Positions 8,112-15,070 of a stretch of 15,070 bases of DNA are shown here, in pieces. The notes under the pieces are model-generated. The model was not told the DNA's origin. It did no database searches and worked only from the letters and a program-made list of their open reading frames with translations. Position 1 is the first letter of the stretch; every line of letters starts with the position of its first letter. The translations under genes and the position numbers were made by a program. The stretch comes from Phoronis ovalis (lineage: Eukaryota > Phoronida > Phoronidae), in the NCBI GenBank assembly GCA_028565635.1, contig JAOXYB010029278.1:1-15070 (forward strand), in the 5' to 3' direction.

Positions 8112-11100
8112 GTGAGTGCTATCTGGACTCAAATGCATGTGCTAAATCCTTGCCTCACAATTACTTATTGTCGTAATATAAAAAAATTATTTATTCGAAT
8201 ATAAATGGTTCTGTATACGTTTCCTTATCTGAATCAACGATATTATGGTTATCGCATTTGCATTTTTTATGATTATAATGACACGTACTTGAAGTAATTA
8301 ATTAATACAGAGGTTTGCCGCGTGACTGTATTAAATTATTTTTTAAATATTTCTAATCTTGCCATCTATCATTTTATACATGACGCGCGAAGTGTTTTTA
8401 TAACATTTTAAATACGTAGCTCTGGGAATCACAAGAAGTATATAGAGTGATCATTGTGTATCTTAGGGCGCGGTCACACTGGAAACTCCGAAAACTTGTG
8501 CGAGTAAATTGGCCGATAGAATACACGACCTACTTGTACGTATTTGTTCATGTTCTTTATGCCATAAGGATAGAACTGGGTGGATAAAAAATATTTTAAA
8601 AAGATTTTTGGAATAAGTTCAATCTTCACAGCAACATTATTTTTCGTAACTTCGATCTTGAGTTAAAGCCAGCAGTTATATTATACCTTCTATAATCAGA
8701 ATGCCTTGTTGACCCTTGTTGTATCATTTAATAATAACATGTCATGATCATGATCATCCACTCACCATAAAAACAACTATTACGTTATCGTTTAATTGTG
8801 TTGTCCCATAATTAGTGATAGAAAAATTATTCATTTATGGTGAATCCTCCTTTCTCCTTTTAAAGTGGCTAGCGTCCTTTTTAAGTAACAGGTCCCAATA
8901 AGTCAAAATTGGCGACAATCTTTCTGATCCTCTCTCAATTCAGAGCGATGTTCCACAGGGTACTCTGCTTGGTCTCCTCCTTTCATTACAGACTGTAAAT
9001 TATTTATGTTGATGATACAATTCATGGCAGCATGAGTAACAATAAAAGGCCTTGTAATCTTCAGGGATATGCCAATTATCCAAAAACAAAAAAGGTCAAA
9101 TGCTAATGATATGATTATTAATCAAACTAAAACAAAAGTTATGACAATTCAATTTGGCAAAACCCGGCCCCCTCATCGCCAACCCATCACTTTGTAAGGA
9201 ACATGTTTCAAAGATTAGTATGAAGGCCAATCAGCGTACTTCTTAACTGTTCTTAAAAAAGCTGACCGTAGCCAAAAATATCTGGAAAGTTTTTATTGTG
9301 CATATATTTATATTAGTGATTAAATGCGCCAGCCCTGCTTGAATTCATCCTTGTCAGAATTTGGATTGCAACAACAGTCCACAAGAACTTGCTGTCGCCT
9401 TTGTTCTTCGCATTTGTGACTTGTTAGTCATTGCACTTCATACGGTGTTCCTACCATGCTAACTATCCATGTATGCATATCACTTGTAAAAGAATTGAAT
9501 CACCGATGCGAGCAATTTCTTATGATTGTACGTACTCTCACCGGTACATATAAAACTGGGAGTGCCCAAGATTGAAGGAAATTTGTCTTGGTATATCGTT
9601 TAAAACGACCAGTTACATGTATACATATATAAATAAACGATTATATATCGAAAAGTAACCGCGTTTATTACTTTCAAATATTCAATTTTGCGTTTGAACT
9701 GCGCATGTCACATAAGAAAATAGGTGCATCATACTCAGTTTCTTAAGAAAAAGTTTCGTTTTACGTTACAAGAATTCATGAAAATGTTTAAAAAATATCC
9801 TTTCAGTGTACCATTCAAGTTGTAGCTTACAGTTCTAATGACACTGCAGGCGTATTTGCCAACAAGGGGACAACAGTAACTTATACTTGCCTTTCTGGAT
9901 ATCAGTTCCCCGATACATCAACAACCAAGCAAAGCAGATGTACCGGATTGGAACAGTGGACACTTGATGTACCTGACTGTGAATGTAAGTTTATGCTGTG
10001 TTTTTTTGCCGTATACAGAAGCAAAAAAGCAACATGTACAGGAGGGCAAACATAAATAAACAAAACTGATATTATTAGAGATTATTTTTTTAAAGATTTA
10101 TCACATATAATAAAATCTTTATTTAAAGCAAGGATGTTTAAAGACACCAAAAGGAAAAATAGCAATCGTAAATATAATCATATTGAATTTAGCTGGTTTG
10201 TCACGTCATGTAAATACAGCTACTTGTGTACATATGTTTCAAATAATCTGTGACAAAAGTAATAAAGTAATGACTCAAACTGTACGTGCCCTTTTTCAAC
10301 CTATGCTTTGACGTCTTTTAGGAACTATACTATACGGGTCCGAAAAGAGTGTCCGGCCACTAAAAAACATCATATCAGGCGACACTTTTTGTATCACCAG
10401 AATTTCATAACCTTTGTAACCAGTATTTTTTTCATTTCAGTGATGACATGTACGGTACAGAGTGTGTCTAACAGCGCTAATGATGCTGGGGGTGCCACTG
10501 TAAACTATGGCACAACAGTAACACACACCTGCAACTCTGGTCATGAATTTTCTGATCAATCCACATCAAAGCAAACGCAATGTAACGGAATGGAACAGTG
10601 GAGTGCTACTGTCCCAAGTTCTTGTGAAAGTATGTGGGTTATGTTTATTTCATTCGTAAATATTCTTAACGCGGTGGGATGGGATGTGTTTCCATGGCTT
10701 AGTTTTTTCCAATTCTATGCGAGATATTATAAAAGTATAAATTTAAATCCATTCATCTTTCAATTTGGCATGAGACTATATATCAATACCAAGTCTTGAT
10801 TCTTCAGAATGTAATGCATAAAATGTGTTCATGTGCATGATTCCTGTTTTTTGGGGTTGGTCATAATAGAGAAAGTGGATACGCTTTCCCACAATATGAC
10901 AGAAACCAAAATTTAAAATATAGTCTTATCAAAAAAATGAATAGATTTTTGTGTAGGGGAAGTTTTAGATTTCTTGTACACTGTTTCCACAAATGTTCGA
11001 AATGTAGTCTCAGCCATCACAAAAAAAATCACGTGTAAACATGAGTTGAGACGTAATTATATTGATTCTTGACTGCATAAAATTTTCATTGGAATTATTA

Positions 11101-14010
11101 TGAAAACATTTCTTACTATATTGGAGTGGTCGACATACGTTATACTTAGCTTTTTTCTTAGACCAATTTGATTACGTAATCTGTAAAGTTCAAGCTATCT
11201 TCTTTCCATGAAAAATGACTTTCACATTAAAAATTGGTGCAAATCAATATATAAAATATAAATTGTTTGTATAATTTGTCATCCCACTAGGCATCTTGTA
11301 GATCATGCATCTCTGAGCAGCTTTAATTAGTCAATCCCCTATTCATAAGTTTACCATGCATGATCTTTAGGAGTATTTGAAAATCTCACACTGACAGTTT
11401 TGCTCGTCAGTTACCTCTTTCTGGGTACAGTAAAATATCTGTGCCCCAGACACAGATATCTTGATCACGAAAGGTGACGAAGATGAAAGACATTGTGTGG
11501 TCGTCTGACAAGTTAGTGCCTCACGTTTGGTGTTATGTTTGTTCTATTGGATAATTATGATATCATTTAGGATGTAACATTTGTTTGCGCCCTTTCGTAT
11601 TTCATCTGATTGTCGCACCAACAGGTACGGTCTCATCTGGCTCATCGTGGCAACAAACTGATGGAGGATTGAAATGGATCTCATCCGGGCAAGCAGGTGC
11701 GTGGGGTGTCAACAGCAACAATAATAACTACTACCGTACAGGTACTTACCGTAGCTCTGGTGGTAATCCTACAACAGGATCAGGTTGGAACCACTTTGAT
11801 GACGGAATGAAACAAATGAGTGTTGGATACGATGTAGTTTGGGCTGTAAATACGGGTGATTCTATTTTTTGGCGTACAGGTAAATGCACGTACAGTTTTT
11901 GTCCTACAAATAACATTAGCTAACACCATTGCCTACAACTGTGAACACCAACAATTCGATGGCAGTTAACAAATATGTGCTAGCAACCTGTGCTCTACAA
12001 TTCGTCCTGAATCCTACCATATACCTAAAACCGACATAATTGGGCAGATATCTATTTTTTACATTGATTACCAATATCCCCTTAGCTAACTGTAATCAAT
12101 ATCTAATTTCTGCAAAACATGATTTACTTTACGACGATATGTATACCATTGCAAATCGATATCCTTACTTTATATATTCATAGCTGGGTGTTACAAACTG
12201 TCTGACTAGAAAACCAAGATGTCCTACTGTTTCATCGACTAGGCTATATTTTATTGTCATCTAAAAATGTAGAGACCGGATATAGAATAATTTTATAATT
12301 TTTTACCAAATAGGTATATCGTCATCAAATCCCACTGGCACTGGCTGGACACAAGTCGGTGGTGGTCTATCACGCATTAGTGTAGCATCGAAGTTAGATA
12401 ATATGGTATGGGGTGTAAACAGTGGCCAAAGCATTTATAGACGTCTTGGTATCACATCAAGTAACTACGGAGGTAAATGTCGATTTAGTTTAGAATGATT
12501 AGAATATTTTGTTAAAATTATATATATGTAACGCAGCAACGCAGAACTCATTAAGGAGATCCTGGATTGAGATCCTGTTATCCCTCTGATGTTCTTGAAA
12601 TGTATACACAATGAAGGCTACTTGTTGGTCCACTTCCTGTAACCTTATGATCTAGGTAGTGAGCCATTTTCTGAAAACTCAATTGAAGTACATGTAGCTG
12701 GATAATATTGTGCTGTTTAATACAATGTCACCAAATTAAAGTACGCTCTTATTCCTTGGTGATGATGACATTAAGTTCCTTTTCCTTATTCAATTGAGAG
12801 GTTCAAGAAAGAAAAAAGAACCTTATTTGAGGAACATCAAGTTAGCAGACAACAGATAACAGATAGCAGATGAAAACGTGAAGTTAGCAGATAGCAGATA
12901 GCAGATAGCAGACAGCAAATATCTACTAGAAATCATCTGCAGATGAAATCGTCTGCAGATGAAATCATCTGCTAGAAATCATCTGCGGATGAAATCATCT
13001 GCAGAGGAAATCTTCTTAATTAGTTAATTAATTATTTTGTAAATAATTTGTAATAATTTTTTTTAATCTCTTTTTTTTTGATAAATTTTTTTCAACTTTT
13101 TTTTTTTAATTAATTTAAAAAAAATAATTTAATATTAAGTTTATTTTTTGTTTTTTTAATAATTTTTTTTTAAAAATTTTTTTGTTAATTAATTGGGGTT
13201 TTTTTGTTTGTTTTTTTTTTAAAATAAATTTTTTTAATTCATTTTTTTCAAATTGAAAATTTATTTAAAATTATTAAATTCATCAAAAAAAAACTTTTAA
13301 AAAAATCAAAAAAAAATTTACTAAAATTTATTCAAAAAATTGAAAAAAAATTATTAAAGAAAAGTAAAAAATAAATTAAAAAAATTAAAAAAGAAAAATC
13401 AAAAAAATTTCATCTGCCAGTAGATGATTTCATCTGCAGATGATTTCTAGCAGATATCTGCTATCTGCTGTCTGCTAACTTCACGTTTTCATCTGCTATC
13501 TGTTATCTGTTGTCTGCTAACTTGATGTTCCTACTAATTTGAGTGTTCAGAATCCCAATTTTAAGCTGAAGAAGGGATAAGAAACCATTTCCGATCCCAT
13601 TTTCTTATTCGATTTCAATTTCGACCCGAATAAGGGTACAGGAACCATTTCCTTATTCCTTATTTGGCTCCTTTGTCCATAGTGGCCTCAAAATTGAATG
13701 AGAAAAGAAAACAGTTCCATATCTAGAATTTTCTTGAAACCCTCTCAGTCAATTTATTCTTGTTATTTCTTATTAGGTACAGGCTGGAAACATATCGATG
13801 GCTTATCAGCGAAGGACATTTCTATAGACTATTCGGGTGTCTGGGCCATAACTTCAAGTGATCAGATCTATTACCGTACGGGGACTTATGGTGTGGCTGA
13901 TACCGATGGATCTGGCTGGGAAAATGTGTCAGGGGGATTAAAGCAAATCAGCTCGGGATATAATATTGTGTGGGCTGTGAATTCGAATAATTGTGCTTGT
14001 TATCGATCAG
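7797..14010 (+). CDS. Secreted PAN-sushi-sushi-tectonin protein, six exons seen, 3' end missing
   Basis: The six exons are 7797-8111, 9807-9984, 10441-10629, 11625-11879, 12314-12472 and 13777-14010. Together they give 1330 nt of uninterrupted frame, about 443 codons. Domain order is signal peptide, PAN/apple-like Cys-rich domain (about 25-105), two sushi/CCP domains (about 106-225), and five tectonin repeats with the pattern GxGWxxxxGGLKxISxGxxxVWAVNxxxxIYYRTG. Tectonins such as horseshoe-crab tachylectin-1 and fish-egg lectin fold as six-bladed beta-propellers that bind glycans or LPS. The protein is therefore probably a secreted lectin-like recognition factor; that role is inference. Junctions pair in phase: 0 after exon 1, then 1 throughout. 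The final exon ends at CAG|GTAAGT, so at least one more exon, perhaps encoding a sixth tectonin repeat, lies beyond 15070. No internal stop or frameshift is seen. Confidence 0.85.
8112..9806 (+). other. Intron 1 (GT-AG), carries LINE remnant
   Basis: The donor is G|GTGAGT at 8112 and the acceptor is TTTCAG at 9801-9806. At 1695 bases it is the longest intron seen whole. It carries a decayed reverse transcriptase at 8866-9190 in the sense orientation. The rest is AT-rich, with a TGATCATGATCAT palindromic run near 8746 and nothing else recognised. Confidence 0.8.
8866..9190 (+). pseudogene. Decayed non-LTR retrotransposon reverse transcriptase fragment
   Basis: From 8866 the frame reads WLASFLSNRSQ, a stop, then VKIGDNLSDPLSIQSDVPQGTLLG. 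This is the conserved LINE block in which a W-L-S-F-L-RxQ stretch is followed by the (G)VPQGSxLGP motif; here S-D replaces S-G. A shift in frame then gives YVDDT at 9005, the catalytic YxDD box. A further shift gives NANDMIINQTKTKVMTIQF at 9099-9155, matching the region after the catalytic box (W..N.M.LN..KTK.M.I.F). At least one stop, two frame shifts and a compressed spacing before YVDD show that it is dead. Family features favour a Jockey/CR1-like or related LINE clade, but the clade cannot be settled. Decay may extend to about 9300. Confidence 0.8.
9807..9984 (+). CDS. Exon 2: first sushi/CCP domain
   Basis: It encodes 59 codons plus one base and opens directly on the first sushi Cys (CTIQVVAY). 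The four-Cys pattern is visible: C at the start, VTYTC, SRC, and the closing PDCE, with the conserved Trp before the last Cys (LEQWTLDVPDC). CCP modules are about 60-residue protein-binding domains. The exon enters in phase 0 and leaves in phase 1 at GAAT|GTAAGT. It closely resembles exon 3, which suggests tandem exon duplication. Confidence 0.88.
9985..10440 (+). other. Intron 2 (GT-AG)
   Basis: The donor is GTAAGT and the acceptor is a T-rich tract ending TTTCATTTCAG at 10440. It is 456 bases long. The open frame that starts at 10308 is intron sequence read through into exon 3, not a separate gene. Nothing else is recognised in it. Confidence 0.8.
10441..10629 (+). CDS. Exon 3: second sushi/CCP domain
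   Basis: This 63-codon exon is phase 1 at both ends, the usual layout for sushi exons. Cys positions are MTC, THTC, TQC and the final SSCE, with the Trp in EQWSATVPSSC. It shares GTTVT.TC.SG..F.D.ST.KQ..C.G.EQW with exon 2. The donor is GAAA|GTATGT. Confidence 0.9.
10630..11624 (+). other. Intron 3 (GT-AG)
   Basis: The donor is GTATGT and the acceptor is CACCAACAG at 11624; the intron is 995 bases long. A 9 bp perfect stem (ATATCTGTG / CACAGATAT) with a 7-base loop lies at 11435-11459. No extra exon is recognised, and the phases of exons 3 and 4 fit directly. Confidence 0.75.
11625..11879 (+). CDS. Exon 4: tectonin repeats 1 and 2
   Basis: It encodes 85 codons, phase 1 to phase 1. Repeat 1 runs from GSSWQQTDGGLKWISSG through AWGVNSNNNNYYRTG. 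After an 11-residue linker, repeat 2 runs from GSGWNHFDDGMKQMSVG through VVWAVNTGDSIFWRTG. The Trp, Gly-Leu/Met-Lys, Ile/Met-Ser and VWxVN positions are those that define tectonin blades. The exon starts after CAACAG and ends at ACAG|GTAAAT inside the Gly codon that closes repeat 2. Confidence 0.9.
11880..12313 (+). other. Intron 4 (GT-AG)
   Basis: Donor GTAAAT, acceptor AAATAG at 12313, 434 bases, phase 1. No feature is recognised inside it. The donor is weaker than the others but keeps the frame with exon 5. Confidence 0.75.
12314..12472 (+). CDS. Exon 5: tectonin repeat 3
   Basis: It encodes 53 codons, phase 1 to phase 1. It has GTGWTQVGGGLSRISVAS, then NMVWGVNSGQSIYRRLG, then a short linker (ITSSNYG). 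This repeat has two or three extra residues (SKLDN) between the IS strand and the VWGVN strand compared with its neighbours. It ends GGAG|GTAAAT. It was too short and too spliced to stand out as an open frame. Confidence 0.88.
12886..12920 (+). repeat. Five tandem AGCAGAT heptamers in left arm
   Basis: AGCAGAT is repeated three times exactly, then as AGCAGAC and AGCAAAT. The right arm of the foldback element has fewer copies, so this array probably expanded or contracted after the element formed. Confidence 0.8.
12930..13012 (+). repeat. Five ~16 bp tandem AAATCATCTGCAGATG units in left arm
   Basis: Units of 14-16 bases with small changes: AAATCATCTGCAGATG, AAATCGTCTGCAGATG, AAATCATCTGCTAG, AAATCATCTGCGGATG and AAATCATCTGCAGAGG. 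The right arm carries only about two such units, which explains the unequal arm lengths. Confidence 0.8.
13777..14010 (+). CDS. Exon 6: tectonin repeats 4 and 5
   Basis: It encodes 78 codons, phase 1 to phase 1. Repeat 4 is TGWKHIDGLSAKDISIDYSG then VWAITSSDQIYYRTG. Repeat 5 is GSGWENVSGGLKQISSG then IVWAVNSNNCACYRSG. Repeat 5 has CAC where the others have an aromatic or aliphatic strand. The exon ends TCAG|GTAAGT within the closing Gly codon. Reading on through the donor would reach a stop at 14088-14090 and give a non-domain tail, so splicing is preferred. Confidence 0.88.
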
Positions 14011-14307
14011 GTAAGTTTTACAGTTTTTCTTATGGAATTATTGTTATGGTAAATATCGAAGAGCGTGATATAATTGCTAAGATGTTTTAATAATTACTGG
14101 AAAGCTAGAGCTGCCTAGAGCTGGAGCCAATATATTACCTATCCAAGAGTCCGACTCAAATCAGTGGATCTACGTGTTTGTGAATAAAAATGTGTTGTTT
14201 TTAAAAGCAACGCACGTTAACTTGTGTTACGCAGTTAGGGTTATTTTTTATCAAAAAAGGTGCATTATTTGATTATCTATACGCATTAGGATGGTTATTT
14301 ATCACCC
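14011..14307 (+). other. Start of intron 6
   Basis: The strong donor GTAAGT opens an intron whose acceptor is not seen. No tectonin-like exon was found between here and 15070. Confidence 0.6.
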
Positions 14308-14575
14308 GGGGGTACTCAAGGTTTTTTGAATACGGGGATGTGCCGCGGAACCCACTCCAAAATTTTAGCTTGCGGTAACAAACCCAATCCAAATTTTTTG
14401 AAATATAAGGGTAGCAACCCAAATTTTGTGAAATATAAGGGTAGTAACACAAAATTTTAAAATATTTGAGTAGCAATCCATTTTTACGCAAACTGACAGA
14501 TACAAACCAAATTCCAAAAATCGTTTTATAGATACAAACCTAAAATTAATCCAAATTATTTGCTGTAAGCAGCGG
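14308..14575. repeat. GGGGGTACTC-type repeat with diverged ~30 bp internal units
   Basis: It begins GGGGGTACTC and continues with TACGGGGATGTGCCGCGGAACCC, then a series of units of about 30-36 bases resembling AAATATAAGGGTAGCAACCCAAATTTT (at about 14400, 14430, 14460 and further, more decayed). Its start resembles the pair at 3302 and 4376. The minus-strand open frames at 14273-14491 and 14556-14780 come from this repetitive DNA and are not considered genes. Related sequence (GGGTAGCAATCC, GCGGGTATCAACC) may carry it to about 14760. Confidence 0.65.
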
Positions 14576-15070
14576 GTAGCAATCCACGCTCTCTTATCAC
14601 CCTAAAAGCATATATAGTAATTTTAATGTGTTTGTGCAACAAATATTGAAACACTTTGTATCCACAGCGTTTTTTAGGCATTCCCCAAGATAATTTTTTG
14701 CAAACCTCCGTATACGTTCCCACCATACTACTAGTTTTCCCCAAGCGGGTATCAACCGTGTATGTAAGTAAGAAAAGCAAGTATCATCAGATGTAGCAAT
14801 GCGTCACACAACATTGAACATGTGCCGAGTTCCAATTCGATGTTTATGCCCATCATAAATATCTGAATGAATGTGTTCACAGGCGAACGTGATTATCATC
14901 ATTTTTAGGGTGACTGCCCAGTTCTCCGAAGGTTCTCTGGTCCGACAGCTCGTTGGTCCGATACTACTACTTTCTTATTGTAATTTTAATTAAAAATTTA
15001 AATAATGTGCTAAGTGTTAAAATATTAAATTCTGTAAAAAAAAATAAGTATAATAGTATAATGAAAAAGT
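14576..15070. other. Intron 6 continued, right window edge
   Basis: AT-rich DNA with possible outer decay of the repeat up to about 14760. No exon, RNA gene or further element is recognised up to the end. Confidence 0.45.

Larger units (their letters stand above)
12831..13531. mobile_element. 701 bp foldback / MITE-like element with long terminal inverted repeats
   Basis: The left end (GGAACATCAAGTTAGCAGAC..., 12831 onward) and the right end (12 kb side reversed, ending ...CTTGATGTTCC at 13531) are inverted copies, nearly perfect for the first 60-75 bases. Arms span about 12831-13012 and 13411-13531. Between them the core is almost pure A/T: T-rich in its first half and A-rich in its second, so the whole element can fold on itself. 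No coding capacity is seen, so it would be non-autonomous. No convincing target-site duplication is visible next to the ends. Confidence 0.85.
12473..13776 (+). other. Intron 5 (GT-AG), carries foldback element
   Basis: Donor GTAAAT, acceptor TTTCTTATTAG at 13776, 1304 bases, phase 1. More than half of it is the 701 bp palindromic element at 12831-13531. Either side of the element are short diverged copies of a TTYCTTATTC motif (about 12782, 13601, 13649). Confidence 0.8.

Noticed and set aside
8466-8482. GGGCGCGGTCACACTGG, GC-rich start of a possible dispersed repeat
   Set aside because: Only one copy in the window and no visible end or partner, so it cannot be defined as an element.
14011-14090. 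Exon 6 read straight through to a stop at 14088, giving a terminal exon
   Set aside because: The border is a consensus CAG|GTAAGT donor in the same blade-end position and phase as the other introns, and the tail has no tectonin character.
14556-14780. Minus-strand frame of 74 codons (with a neighbour at 14273-14491)
   Set aside because: It arises from the repeat region beginning at 14308 and its decayed extension; repetitive sequence commonly yields such frames.
1-15070. CRISPR arrays, operons, bacterial promoters or rRNA/tRNA genes
   Set aside because: None seen. The split genes and repeats show eukaryotic DNA.

Overview
The window looks like nuclear DNA of a marine invertebrate animal. 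It is AT-rich, its coding sequence is split by GT-AG introns, and it carries a decayed LINE reverse transcriptase and several non-coding repeats. The domain families seen (class A GPCR, PAN/apple-like, sushi/CCP, tectonin) are typical of animals with large secreted pattern-recognition repertoires, such as molluscs and other lophotrochozoans. The phylum cannot be fixed from the sequence alone. Nothing suggests a bacterial or viral origin.

Layout: (1) Positions 1-539, minus strand, hold the 5' coding part of a class A GPCR that runs off the left edge after TM4 begins. (2) Positions 540-7796 are a long intergenic stretch with no convincing exon. It holds an inverted pair of ~95 bp repeats near 3.3 and 4.3 kb, an AT-rich imperfect hairpin at 5.7-5.9 kb, and two clusters of degenerate GTGAATGGTGAA units at 6.2 and 7.0 kb. 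(3) Positions 7797-14010, plus strand, hold six exons of one secreted multidomain protein: signal peptide, PAN/apple-like Cys-rich domain, two sushi domains, then five tectonin repeats. The last visible exon ends at a consensus donor, so the gene continues past 15070. (4) Intron 1 carries a LINE RT remnant, and intron 5 carries a 701 bp foldback element. (5) Downstream of the last visible exon is a repeat beginning GGGGGTACTC, which shares its start with the pair at 3.3 and 4.3 kb.

The six exons join without a frame break (1330 nt, about 443 codons). Every junction from exon 2 onward is phase 1, and the tectonin introns fall at or near repeat boundaries. The best-supported reading is a secreted, lectin-like recognition protein; binding and immune roles are inferred from the families. 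The GPCR and the lectin-like gene are arranged head to head about 7.2 kb apart, and nothing in the sequence shows that they are functionally linked.
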